The translations under genes were made by a program, and so were the position numbers. From Thermococcus sp. (GTDB lineage Archaea > Methanobacteriota_B > Thermococci > Thermococcales > Thermococcaceae): a stretch of 64,000 nt of DNA. The first letter of the stretch is position 1. Each line of letters starts with the position of its first letter. Where the stretch lies: assembly GCA_027075325.1 (NCBI GenBank), contig JALTBN010000042.1, positions 29,673 to 93,672 of the forward strand, read 5' to 3'. The notes below the pieces were generated by a model, which was not told the DNA's origin, searched no databases, and saw nothing but the letters and a program-made list of their open reading frames with translations. Of this stretch, positions 1 to 8,529 are shown piece by piece.

Positions 1-284
1 GTTGGGTGATAGTGGGAGTATTCAATGAGTTCTTCACCTTCAGTGATCTTGAAGGTTTCGGGCACCAGTTCGAGGACGAACTCTACCGGCTTGCGGTTCT
101 CGTAGGATTCCAGGATTTTCGAATGAAGAGGAATCTCAGTGTTCCTGATCCGGGGCAAAACAACCCCATTCTGGGGAATCAATGCACTGAAGTCCTCATC
201 AAGCACTCCCTGGCACTCCGGGAGATCTTTGATTATGAGGTCAAGCACTATTCCCCTAACGGGAGTGGGTTTCAGTTCCCTCAT
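1..284 (-). CDS. Hypothetical protein, 3' part outside window; candidate immunity partner
   Basis: An open frame starts at the ATG at 282-284 and runs leftward off the window edge, giving at least 94 residues. The ATG is preceded by a strong GAGGTGATC ribosome binding site, which decides the start. The readable part is acidic and begins MRELKPTPVRGIVLDLI; I see no recognisable domain, signal peptide or membrane segment. It starts 41 bp after the stop of the secreted BECR-like protein, so the two are probably co-transcribed. By analogy with polymorphic toxin loci, where the gene behind a secreted nuclease often encodes its inhibitor, it could be an immunity protein, but that is inference from position only. 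Confidence 0.7.
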   Translation of the reverse strand, partial: MRELKPTPVRGIVLDLIIKDLPECQGVLDEDFSALIPQNGVVLPRIRNTEIPLHSKILESYENRKPVEFVLELVPETFKITEGEELIEYSHYHP

Positions 285-325
285 CAGATCACCTCTGTAA
301 AATTGATGGGAGAAAGAAAAATAGT

Positions 326-1483
326 TTATGGCTTCAAATGGCCGTACACCCATTCCCCGAATTCCCAGACTTTTCTGTACTTATCTTCGTCTGTTATTGG
401 GTATGCCGTTGTCACACTGCCACTTTTGTCCAATGCTACAAACACGTACTTACCCTCTCCAAATTTCTTTACAGCCCGGTATTCCCATTTTTCTTTTTCA
501 GGATCAAACCCGTACCTGACAAAGTCAGGGCTCCCGAGTGTTTCACGGATTAGATTTATAATGTCATCGGCTGATTGGGTATAAAACACATCATCAAACT
601 GAGAGGCATGCCTCTCGAGTATATGAATCAACCCAAATCCGAATTCTTTACCATCCCGGAAGGTGTGGTAGCCCTGTTTAAGGACAGCAAAGTTTGGGAT
701 TTTATATGCTTGTTCTTCCACTTTTCCAACTTTACATACTACCCCCTTGGCCTCAAACACGTCCACAACCTGATGAATCCCAGAGACCGACCCCTCCCAG
801 TGGGGCAGGTATTCATTTGCCAGTTTTTCAAGGGCCCTTGGGTTAGTGCCCCTCCACAACATAGCCCTTATATAGCCCTTTTTGACACCCTTCTTGGATA
901 TTTTTGCTACTATCTTAGCAGTTTTATCCGTCGAAAGCCCGAACCTTTCAGAGTACTTTACGAGGTTCACCCATATTTGCCGGTTCTCTGCAGTTTCCTT
1001 TAGCAGACCAGCCCCTGCCAGACCTTCTATTGCTTCTTTTGAGAAAGACACTTTCTTTAGAATTCTCCCAGCGGCATCTTTGGCCTTGACTATAAGTTTG
1101 GCGAACTTGCCCCCGTCTTTTACGACTTCCGCCTCCCATCTGATTTCGCCCGATGGAATAACAAACCCCACTGCAAATACCGCTAGATCATAGGTTTTCG
1201 CAACGGTCTCTCCAAAATGTTCTTCCAGCCACTTCACAACATCATCGTGAACTGTAAAAGTGTATACCAGATAACCCACTGCAAGGAGTATTGGAATCCC
1301 CGCAAACTGCGGCCTTACCTCGTCTCCCGGCTTTATTCCCGGGTTAACTCCCAGGGGAATTCCGGTGGCACCGCTGGGCTGGGCCTTAATAGGCTCTACA
1401 ACGCTCGCGGCGACACTGGCGGTACTGAAGGTCATTCCCAGGATCAAAAACCCGAAGAGCAGGGCGAAAACCTTCCTCCACAT
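326..1483 (-). CDS. Secreted protein with C-terminal BECR/PBECR-like nuclease domain (candidate toxin)
   Basis: A 385-residue protein. I chose the ATG at 1483 rather than an upstream one because GGAGGTG lies 7 nt before it and the product then starts with a clear signal peptide (MWRKVFALLFGFLILG, cleavage near SVAA). A second hydrophobic stretch lies near residues 60-80. The last ~95 residues carry a GLIHILERH motif, a helix with ADDIINLI, and strands ending in YVFVALDKSG and TTAYP. This order (GLxHIxxRH, helix, paired strands, TxYP) resembles the Barnase-EndoU-ColicinE5/D-RelE-like nucleases seen at the ends of phage MuF and polymorphic toxins. The middle region (residues about 90-270) is not recognised. 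The nuclease assignment is motif-level inference and activity is unproven. Confidence 0.6.
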   Translation of the reverse strand: MWRKVFALLFGFLILGMTFSTASVAASVVEPIKAQPSGATGIPLGVNPGIKPGDEVRPQFAGIPILLAVGYLVYTFTVHDDVVKWLEEHFGETVAKTYDLAVFAVGFVIPSGEIRWEAEVVKDGGKFAKLIVKAKDAAGRILKKVSFSKEAIEGLAGAGLLKETAENRQIWVNLVKYSERFGLSTDKTAKIVAKISKKGVKKGYIRAMLWRGTNPRALEKLANEYLPHWEGSVSGIHQVVDVFEAKGVVCKVGKVEEQAYKIPNFAVLKQGYHTFRDGKEFGFGLIHILERHASQFDDVFYTQSADDIINLIRETLGSPDFVRYGFDPEKEKWEYRAVKKFGEGKYVFVALDKSGSVTTAYPITDEDKYRKVWEFGEWVYGHLKP

Positions 1484-1705
1484 TCTCGACACCTCCACAA
1501 AGTTCCAAACGGATAATAAATCCATGACTTAAAAATATTACTATTAAAAATTAACAAAATAACAATGGTAGTAAGAAAGCATTAAGGAAGTAAAAGAGCA
1601 ATTGTATCTCACATATATGTGGAGAATAGCAAGCAAAGCCATCAACTAGTACCGCGCCGCAGGAGGAGGGGTTTAAAACCAACTACACGGATTTTAATCC
1701 CGCTC

Positions 1706-2035
1706 TTATTCAGTAACCCCATTTATATCAACGTGGACGAAGGCCACCTCGACCTCGGGCAGTTCCTCTATCAGCTTCTTAACCTAGTGGCTGACGTCGT
1801 GGGCCTCTTTCAGGCTCAACTCCGGCGGCACCTCGATGTGAAGCTCTACGTGGAGTTTGTTTCCAACGTAGTGCGCCCTCAAATCGTGGACGCCGAGAGC
1901 ACGATTCCTTATCTCCTCGCAGACCTCGAACGGCGGGACCTGTCCCGTCCGGTAGCTACCACCCCGCGCCTTGGCGTGATGCGATAGCGCCAGACTAAAA
2001 ATAAGTGAAGCGGTCAGTCCGTCACTCCTTCGTCA
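1706..2035 (-). pseudogene. Remnant of a cation diffusion facilitator (CDF) efflux transporter
   Basis: Reading the minus strand in one frame from 2032 down to the TAA at 1706-1708 gives a CDF-like piece. First comes a short RRSDGLTASLIF stretch resembling the HHRSDA membrane motif, then the cytoplasmic dimerisation domain (EVCEEIRNRALGVHDLRAHY, KLHVELHIEVPPELSLKEAH, VEVAFVHVDI). The frame is interrupted by TAG at 1784-1786, directly after DVSH, and no start or complete set of membrane helices is present. A functional CDF protein is near 290 residues, so most of the gene is lost. The surrounding intergenic stretch from 1484 to 2192 holds nothing else I can identify; 1526-1700 is AT-rich and probably carries the promoter of the secreted gene to its left. 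Confidence 0.7.
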
Positions 2036-2192
2036 CAGCTCGGACAAGGCTGAACTCATCATCCCAGAAAGACTAAAAAAAGAGGGGTTAAAAAGGTATG
2101 CTCAGCGATCACCTTTCCTTCCTCACCAGTCGGTTCGCCCATCAATCATCATCGCGCTAACCTCTTCTCTTGGGGGTTTAAGAGGCTTCCCC

Positions 2193-2789
2193 TTACTGCC
2201 TTGCGGTGATTATGAGGCCAACCTTGGAGGTGTCCGTGAGGCAGTCGTTGCCGGCTGAGGGGGACAGCTGGAAGGTCACCTCGACCTTGAGGACGCCGTC
2301 CACAGGCAGTGATCCCGAGAAGATCTGGAGTTCGCTCATGTTGAGCTCCCTCAGGCTCTTCCCGATGTAGTCAGTCAGAACTTTCTCGTTGCTATCCAAG
2401 GAGACGCGGAAGTCCTTGATTATCAGGTACTTGCTGAGCTCTCCAGCATCGGGGGTTTTGTCGACGAGGGCTTCTGCCTTGCTGAGGGCGCCGTCCTCGG
2501 CGTCGGTGACGTTGAAGACCATACCAACGGAGGAGATCTGGTAGTCCCCGCGGTTTTTGATGTAGAACTCAACAGTTCTCTTCTCCCCCGGCTGGAGGTC
2601 GTCGAAGGAGAAGAGCTTGTAGTCGTCGTAGAACCTGCTCCCATCCCTGCTTATGCCGATGTCAAAGTCCCCAGTGGAGATCTGGTTTCCGTTGGACTTG
2701 GCCACGTCGCTGAAGTACGAAACTCCAAACTTAACCCCTGCCAGAAACACCAAGAGGCCAAGCACTCCAACAACTACAGCCCGTTTCAT
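2193..2789 (-). CDS. TasA/camelysin (CalY)-like secreted fibre-type protein
   Basis: A 198-residue protein with an N-terminal hydrophobic segment (residues about 4-25) followed at once by YFSDVAKSNGNQISTGDFDI. This is the layout of the TasA/camelysin family, in which FxSD and a T/SAG-F/LD strand follow the signal anchor. A PGEKRTVEFYIKNRGDY segment matches the family's jelly-roll strand around a PGD/E turn. TasA-type proteins form matrix fibres in Bacillus, and relatives form donor-strand-exchanged pili in archaea. I start at the ATG at 2789; a GTG nine bases upstream is the alternative. No dedicated signal peptidase gene is adjacent. Substrate or partner proteins cannot be read from the sequence. 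Confidence 0.65.
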   Translation of the reverse strand: MKRAVVVGVLGLLVFLAGVKFGVSYFSDVAKSNGNQISTGDFDIGISRDGSRFYDDYKLFSFDDLQPGEKRTVEFYIKNRGDYQISSVGMVFNVTDAEDGALSKAEALVDKTPDAGELSKYLIIKDFRVSLDSNEKVLTDYIGKSLRELNMSELQIFSGSLPVDGVLKVEVTFQLSPSAGNDCLTDTSKVGLIITARQ

Positions 2790-2946
2790 TCCAACCACTT
2801 CAAATAGTTATCAACCAAAAATCCGAAACGGAAGCTTATAAAGATTTCTATTAAGAATAGTCAAAACTTAGACTTAGAGAATAAGCAGCGAAAATGAGAT
2901 GGGGGATATAAATCAGACAAAAGAAGGGTAAAAAGACCAGAAATGG

Positions 2947-3900
2947 TCAAACCGCAGCAAGGAGTTCCCTAACGGTTCTCCTCACGGCCTCGTAACTGTT
3001 CAGCCTCGGCCTCCAGCCGGTTTCCTTTGCCTTCTCTATGCTCAGACGCATGAACTTAACATCTCCTTTCCAGCCGCGGCCCCCGTCGACGCCGCCAGTG
3101 AAGCGGAACTTTGGCTTTAACCCCATCTCCTCACTAACTATCTCCGCTATCTCCCTCACGGTTATCCAGTCGTCGTTGCCGAGGTTGTAGAAGTCAACGA
3201 TCCTGTCGTCGTTCCGGAAGTGCTCAAAAATCTGGAGCATTCCTTCAACTGTATCGCTCACGTGGAGGTAGCTCTTCCTCTGCGTTCCATCCCCAAGTAT
3301 CTCAAGTTCCTCCGGGTTTCTGCGGAGCTTGTTGATGAAGTCGTAGATAACACCGTGGTTGGAGCGCTCGCCTATGATGTTTGCCAGGCGGAAGATTAAA
3401 GCCCTGAACCCAAAGGTGTGGGCGTACCCGCTGATTAAAGCTTCAGCCGCAAGCTTCGCTCCACCGTAGACGCTTATCGGCTCAAGGGGGGCGTAGTTCT
3501 CGGGCGTTGGGATTACCTCTGCATCACCGTAAACCGTCGAGGAGCTTGTGAAGATGAGGAATTTAACGTCTGAGTCTCTTATCGCGCTGAGGAGGTTGTG
3601 GGTTATCGTGACGTTGCTCTCGTAGAGCAGTTCCGGACTCTGGGCGCCGATCCTAACTTCGGGGTTGGCGGCGAGGTGGAAGACGACATCAGCGCCTTCA
3701 ACGGCCTTCCGGACTTTTTCGGGGTCGCGCATGTCCCCTTTCACAAATTCAAACCGTTCATCATCGAGCCAGCGTTTGATGTTTTCAATGCTTCCTGCGC
3801 TCAGGTCGTCGAGAACCCTGACTTCGTTTCCGGCTTCCATAAGTACATCGACGAGATGGGAACCGATGAACCCAGCACCGCCTGTAACGAGAACCTTCAT
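2947..3900 (-). CDS. NAD-dependent nucleotide-sugar epimerase/dehydratase (UDP-glucose 4-epimerase-like)
   Basis: A 317-residue extended short-chain dehydrogenase. The Rossmann motif GGAGFIGSH is at residues 7-15, a conserved HLAANPEVR segment is near residue 75, the catalytic Ser/Thr lies in FTSSSTVYG, and YGGAK is the YxxxK catalytic pair. Length and motifs fit GalE-like epimerases that interconvert UDP-sugars in the cytoplasm. It is divergent from the sugar-nucleotide transferase at 3988, and the 87-bp gap carries an ATTTAAATA TATA-like element for the rightward gene. The context is surface polysaccharide or protein glycosylation. Exact substrate (UDP-Glc, UDP-GlcNAc or a relative) cannot be decided from sequence. 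Confidence 0.85.
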   Translation of the reverse strand: MKVLVTGGAGFIGSHLVDVLMEAGNEVRVLDDLSAGSIENIKRWLDDERFEFVKGDMRDPEKVRKAVEGADVVFHLAANPEVRIGAQSPELLYESNVTITHNLLSAIRDSDVKFLIFTSSSTVYGDAEVIPTPENYAPLEPISVYGGAKLAAEALISGYAHTFGFRALIFRLANIIGERSNHGVIYDFINKLRRNPEELEILGDGTQRKSYLHVSDTVEGMLQIFEHFRNDDRIVDFYNLGNDDWITVREIAEIVSEEMGLKPKFRFTGGVDGGRGWKGDVKFMRLSIEKAKETGWRPRLNSYEAVRRTVRELLAAV

Positions 3901-3987
3901 TCATACCACCAGAGAGGGAGAACGTGGAATAATTTAAATACGTTTGCTTCATATCCCATCATGGTAAGAACTAACTCGGTGATTCAA

Positions 3988-4983
3988 ATGAAGGTCCTCA
4001 TAATGGCAGGGGGCTATGCGACGAGGCTCTGGCCCATAACCAAAGACAACCCCAAGGCCCTCTTACCAGTTGGTGAGAAGACTATACTAGATTACATAAT
4101 GGAAAAAGTCGGAGAGCTTGGCCTCGAAACGTACATCTCGACCAACCGCTTCTTCGAGACCCACTTCAGACCCTACGCAGAGAAGTACGGCGTTGGCCTA
4201 ATCGTCGAAGATACCCTCCACGAGGAGGAGAAGCTCGGTACGGTAGGTGCGACGAAAAAAGCGCTCGAGGAGATTGGACCGGACGATTATCTGGTAATAG
4301 CCGGCGACAACCTGTTTTCATTCTCCCTGTCGGACTTTCTCCGCGCTTACGACGGCAGAACTCTCATTGCTGTCTACGACGTCGGCGACCTTGAACTGGC
4401 AAAGCGCTACGGTGTCGTCGTTCTTGAGGGCGATAAAGTCATTTCCTTCAGGGAGAAGCCCGCCCAGCCTCAGTCCACGCTCATAAGCACCGGCGTTTAC
4501 GCCTTTCCGAAGAACGTGATGGAGCGCATAGATGAGTACCTCTCCGATGGCAATAGGGATTCGCCAGGCTACTTCCTCCAGTGGCTCCTTGAGGAGGGGG
4601 AGCCGATAAGGGCCTATCGCTTCTCCGAGTACTGGTACGACATAGGCTCGGCGGACAGCTACTTGGAAGCCCTGAAGACACTCCTGAGGGAGAGTCACAT
4701 CGAGGAGATCCAGATAAGCCCTTACTCTAAGATAATCCCTCCTGTGGTCATCAAGAAAGGTGCCAAAATCCTCGGCCGCTCCATCATCGGCCCATTCGCC
4801 TACATCGGCGAGAACTGCACCATAGAGAACTCGGACGTGAGCGACTCGATAATCTTCAAGGATACTATCATAAGGAACTCCACGATATGGCGTTCCATCA
4901 TCGATGAGAAGTGCGAGATAAGGAACCTCGAACTCAAGAAGAGCCTCGTCGGCGGCCACGCGAAGATACAGAGGGGGGATTAA
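3988..4983 (+). CDS. Sugar-1-phosphate nucleotidyltransferase with left-handed beta-helix tail
   Basis: A 331-residue protein. The start is the ATG at 3988 (MKVLIMAGG); an upstream extension of the frame covers the divergent promoter and is not coding. The nucleotide-binding signature MAGGYATRLWPITKDNPKAL is at the N-terminus, and a VIAGDNLFSF metal-binding segment lies near residue 105. Residues about 240-331 show hexapeptide-like repeats (IIGPFAYIGENCTIENS and following), the beta-helix typical of RmlA/GlmU-like archaeal enzymes. It activates a sugar phosphate to an NDP-sugar, the entry step for the glycan genes around it. The donor nucleotide (dTTP or UTP) is not determinable. The flippase follows 32 bp downstream in probable operon. 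Confidence 0.85.
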   Translation: MKVLIMAGGYATRLWPITKDNPKALLPVGEKTILDYIMEKVGELGLETYISTNRFFETHFRPYAEKYGVGLIVEDTLHEEEKLGTVGATKKALEEIGPDDYLVIAGDNLFSFSLSDFLRAYDGRTLIAVYDVGDLELAKRYGVVVLEGDKVISFREKPAQPQSTLISTGVYAFPKNVMERIDEYLSDGNRDSPGYFLQWLLEEGEPIRAYRFSEYWYDIGSADSYLEALKTLLRESHIEEIQISPYSKIIPPVVIKKGAKILGRSIIGPFAYIGENCTIENSDVSDSIIFKDTIIRNSTIWRSIIDEKCEIRNLELKKSLVGGHAKIQRGD

Positions 4984-5015
4984 GTTTTTAATTCCTCCAC
5001 TTCACTGGGAGTATA

Positions 5016-6254
5016 ATGACGGAGAGCCTTAAACTAAAGCTGATAAAAAACGCCGGCTGGCTGTTTGGGGCTGAGATAATCTCCAAGCTTTTCGCCTACG
5101 GCATAATCGTTGTTCTTAGTCGAACGCTTGGGCCGACAGGCCTGGGGCAGTACTCCTTCATCTTCTACTACGTAGGTCTTCTTGGAATCTTCTCCGACCT
5201 CGGCGTGGGTTACTACTTTATGCGCGAAGTCGCGAGGGACAGGGGTAAGGCGGAGGAGCTTCTACCCGATGTTCTGGGCTTTAAAATTGTTCTAGCCCTA
5301 TTAAACTTCATCATAATCGTTGCACTGACGATACCCCTTCCCAAGCCGGGATGGATGAAGGTGTTGATAATCCTTGCCGGAGCGGAGGCAATGCTTACGT
5401 GGATCGCGTATATCTTCATCAATATCATGTACGCCCACGAAGTTACCAAGTACGAAGCAATTGCCCGGGTGATTGAGAGAACATGGGCGTTTTTTGTTGG
5501 TGGCTCAATCCTCTATCTCTATCGCTCCCTCACCCCTTTCGTTCTCATTCTTCTCGCTGGATACACAATAAGGGAGATCCTCAGGATAAGATGGGGTTCG
5601 AGGTTTGTAAATAGGGTCAAAATCCGTTTTAGACCCGAGGTCTGGGTCTCGCTCCTCAAAAAATCATACCCATTCTGGCTAATCGGCCTCTTCACCCTCA
5701 TTTATTACCGCACCGATATGGTGATGTTAAGCCTCATGAGAGGGGACTATGAAACCGGGATCTACAGGGCAGCGTACACTTTAATAGAGGTCTCACTCTT
5801 TGTTCCGAACATAGTAGTCTCAACAACGATGCCCTCAATGGCGAGGCTATGGGTGGAGGATAGAAAGACACTAGAGGTTCTCTTCAGAAAAAGCTTTCAG
5901 ATGCTCGTTCTCATTGGGGTCTTGGGGACTGCAGGGTACTACACCCTCGCAAGACTGGGGATTATTATTGTCTTTGGCGGGAAGTTCATCCCAAGTGTGC
6001 CCGTTCTGAGGATTCTTTCCCTCGCCATACCATTTATGTTCCTTAACTCTCTCTTCGGGAGCCTCATGAACGCGACTGGAAAGGAGCTGACGTTCACGAA
6101 GATAACCGGATTTACAGCACTACTCAATGTTGTGCTCAACTACATCCTCATACTCCACTACGGTGCGAGCGGGGCGGCGGTGGCGACTGTGGTGAGCCAA
6201 GGAGTGGCAAGTTTGTTTAGCGGCCTCTGCACCAGCACCTCAATGTCCACGTGA
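5016..6254 (+). CDS. Polysaccharide flippase, Wzx/MATE-like, C-terminally shortened
   Basis: A 412-residue polytopic membrane protein with about 11-12 hydrophobic segments, beginning with NAGWLFGAEIISKLFAYG, the usual first helix of the RfbX/Wzx (MurJ-like) exporters that flip lipid-linked oligosaccharides. The family normally has 14 helices; here the protein stops abruptly after SQGVASLFSG with a low-complexity CTSTSMST tail, overlapping the convergent glycosyltransferase by 15 bp. In another frame the next codons read LHQHLNVHVKT, which looks like a natural continuation, so an indel near 6228 is likely. Whether the truncated protein still works is unclear. The start ATG at 5016 lies 32 bp after the preceding stop. 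Confidence 0.75.
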   Translation: MTESLKLKLIKNAGWLFGAEIISKLFAYGIIVVLSRTLGPTGLGQYSFIFYYVGLLGIFSDLGVGYYFMREVARDRGKAEELLPDVLGFKIVLALLNFIIIVALTIPLPKPGWMKVLIILAGAEAMLTWIAYIFINIMYAHEVTKYEAIARVIERTWAFFVGGSILYLYRSLTPFVLILLAGYTIREILRIRWGSRFVNRVKIRFRPEVWVSLLKKSYPFWLIGLFTLIYYRTDMVMLSLMRGDYETGIYRAAYTLIEVSLFVPNIVVSTTMPSMARLWVEDRKTLEVLFRKSFQMLVLIGVLGTAGYYTLARLGIIIVFGGKFIPSVPVLRILSLAIPFMFLNSLFGSLMNATGKELTFTKITGFTALLNVVLNYILILHYGASGAAVATVVSQGVASLFSGLCTSTSMST

Positions 6255-7310
6255 AAACCCAAGTAGCTTTTCAGCTGTCTTTTCCCAGGAAAACCTATGG
6301 TGGACTGCCCTCCGCGAGAGGACCGACATCTTCCTCCTTTTCTTTGGGTTTTCAATAAGGGACAGTACTGCTGAGGATACCTCTCTGTGGCTGTTATCTA
6401 CAAGGACGCCCTCCAGAGGGTGCCGAATTGCCTCCGGGATTCCCATGACTGCACTTGCTACTATGGGCCTCCCCACACTCATGACCTCAAGAAGTGCAAG
6501 AGGGAGGCCCTCTCCATAGCTTATATGAAGGTATGCAGAGGCTGAGAGTGTAGCTACATGAGGATTGTTGAGGTACCCCGGGAACACGACCCTGTCCTCA
6601 AGTTTGTGTTTTTCAGCGTATTCCTTAAGTTCATTGTAATATTTCCCTTTTCCTGTCAGTATGAGCCGGACGTTCCTGGGGAGATGCTTAAGAACATCCA
6701 TCAACAGCTTAGCTCCCCGCGCCTTTGCAGGAAGGGATGTAAGCCCCAAACCAAGGAGACAAAAGTCTGAATTTGAAATACTGAATTCACGTTTGAAAGC
6801 ATCCACTTCGTCATTACTAGGGACTACAACATGAGGTGCTCCGTAAAGAACAGCCCACTGTGGGGGAAGTTTAACTTTCCCAGTCACCTCAATATTCTCC
6901 CTGAGGCCTCTACTGACGAACAATACTCTGTCAGCTAAGGAGAGAAGCACTTCAAGAAGTAGTCTTCCAATGATGGGATATGGATCATCAGCATGGCTGT
7001 GAAATATATAAAGGATAGTTTTTTTACCCTTTGGAAGGAGAGATGCTAAGAGGTACGGCCAGCCTCCGTTAACAAGCACCAAACATTCATCCTCCGCACA
7101 GGAATTCCGGAGGCGACCAACCACTCTCCACAACATCTTCAGAGGGTTTCGGGGAATCCTCTGAGAGTTCTCGCCATCATTTCCATTCACATACAAAACC
7201 TCTACATTACAACCTCTTCTTTTAAGAACCGAATAAAGGTTGTAGTTGTAGATGGATATCCCACCTCCTGCTCCAATCCAGTACGTGGTAATAATTATAA
7301 CCTTACACAT
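6240..7310 (-). CDS. Glycosyltransferase, GT-B fold (family 4-like)
   Basis: A 356-residue cytoplasmic glycosyltransferase. The N-terminal domain opens with a glycine-rich loop (YWIGAGGGISIYNYNLY) and the C-terminal domain carries the family 4 E-x7-E signature in EGLPLALLEVMSVGRPIV. These enzymes add one sugar from a nucleotide donor to a lipid-linked glycan with retention. It is the last gene of a six-gene minus-strand operon; its ATG overlaps the end of the preceding gene by 8 bp. Its 3' end overlaps the truncated flippase. Donor and acceptor cannot be read from the sequence. Confidence 0.85.
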   Translation of the reverse strand: MCKVIIITTYWIGAGGGISIYNYNLYSVLKRRGCNVEVLYVNGNDGENSQRIPRNPLKMLWRVVGRLRNSCAEDECLVLVNGGWPYLLASLLPKGKKTILYIFHSHADDPYPIIGRLLLEVLLSLADRVLFVSRGLRENIEVTGKVKLPPQWAVLYGAPHVVVPSNDEVDAFKREFSISNSDFCLLGLGLTSLPAKARGAKLLMDVLKHLPRNVRLILTGKGKYYNELKEYAEKHKLEDRVVFPGYLNNPHVATLSASAYLHISYGEGLPLALLEVMSVGRPIVASAVMGIPEAIRHPLEGVLVDNSHREVSSAVLSLIENPKKRRKMSVLSRRAVHHRFSWEKTAEKLLGFSRGH

Positions 7311-8529
7311 TACAACACCCCCAATAAGTCCTCAAAATCCTATCAACAACCTTCTCCCACGTGAATTGCTCCGCGTATTCTCTTATCTTCTCCCCGTCCC
7401 ACTCCTTAGTAAGGGCTATTAAAATTTTCTCCGCCAAACACTCTGGATCCGCAGAAGGACAAAGCAAACCATATTCCTTGGAGGTTATTATCTCTTCGCT
7501 TCCCCCGTTTATCGTCGCCACAACAGGGGTCCCAACGGCAAGAGCCTCAAGAGCGACTATACCAAAGCTCTCGCTCAAACTCGGCAACACAAACAAATCG
7601 GCCGCGTTCATCCATAGTAGGATTTCTTCATGCGGTCTTGGACCTGCAAAGAGAAAATGTCCTCTAACCCCCAATTCTCCGGTTAGACTTTCAAGTTTCT
7701 TTCTCAATGGACCTCCACCAACTATTACAAAGAGGACGTCTTTTCTCGTATTTAAGACAGTTTTAGAAGCCTGAATCAGGAACTCATGTCCCTTAACAGG
7801 AACGAGGTTTCCAACGCTGAGAACGATTTTTTTGTCCAATGGGAGACCAAGCTCTTCCCTTGTATGTTCCTTGTCCATCGGTCTGAAAAGCCTCCCATCA
7901 AAGCCATTGGAGATCAACGATACCCTGCTCTCAGGAACTCCAAGCTTCCCCGTTAGGATATCCAAGTTAGAACGACTTACGGTTATCACGTGATCACAAG
8001 TTTTGAGCGTCCATATAATCTTTTCCAAGTAATATTTATCCCGGAAGGGCAAATCATAAACATCGTAACCATGGGCCGTTACCACCACGGGAACCCTAAA
8101 CTTCTTCCCAAGCTTGACCCCTGCATACCCGCTCGGCCATGTAAAGTGGGCGTGAATGATATCGAACTCAAGCCCTTCCTTCTTAATCACCCTTAGGGCA
8201 GATTTAAAGAAGTTATCGCCCAGTTTCTTTCTAAAGTAACCGATTGGAGCATGCAAAAAGCGCGGGAAAAAAACGCGGACGTTATCATATTCGTAATCCC
8301 TGAGCATTTTATTCGTTCCCCACGGCTGCGGGGAGACCACGTAAACGTTTTTGAAATGTTTCCTAAGCTCTTCAACCTGCTCCTTGACGAAGATTCCGCC
8401 GTAATAGGAGTTATCCTCCTTGGGATATGAGTTGCTCAGGATGAGGATAGACTTGTCCTTAAAGTCCAATTCACTTCCCCCCTGACGATATAAGGGAATT
8501 ATACATTCTTTGAAGTTTTCTTTTCTCAT
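7303..8529 (-). CDS. Glycosyltransferase family 4
   Basis: A GT-B glycosyltransferase of up to 408 residues. It shows an N-terminal SNSYPKEDNSYYGG acceptor-domain loop, HAHFTWPSGYAG, VTAHGYDVYD, and the C-terminal signature ESFGIVALEALAVGTPVV followed by GGSEEII. The start is uncertain. The ATG at 8529 overlaps the upstream gene by 59 bp. An in-frame TTG at 8469 begins one base after the upstream stop, lies 6 nt behind a GGGGGG purine run, and would give 388 residues beginning LDFKDKSILIL; I think that start is quite possible. It is the fifth gene of the glycan operon and overlaps the next gene by 8 bp. Confidence 0.85.
   Translation of the reverse strand: MRKENFKECIIPLYRQGGSELDFKDKSILILSNSYPKEDNSYYGGIFVKEQVEELRKHFKNVYVVSPQPWGTNKMLRDYEYDNVRVFFPRFLHAPIGYFRKKLGDNFFKSALRVIKKEGLEFDIIHAHFTWPSGYAGVKLGKKFRVPVVVTAHGYDVYDLPFRDKYYLEKIIWTLKTCDHVITVSRSNLDILTGKLGVPESRVSLISNGFDGRLFRPMDKEHTREELGLPLDKKIVLSVGNLVPVKGHEFLIQASKTVLNTRKDVLFVIVGGGPLRKKLESLTGELGVRGHFLFAGPRPHEEILLWMNAADLFVLPSLSESFGIVALEALAVGTPVVATINGGSEEIITSKEYGLLCPSADPECLAEKILIALTKEWDGEKIREYAEQFTWEKVVDRILRTYWGCCNV

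Noticed and set aside
1619..1987. 122-codon open frame on the plus strand
   Set aside because: The opposite strand reads as a CDF dimerisation domain; the plus frame is its shadow.
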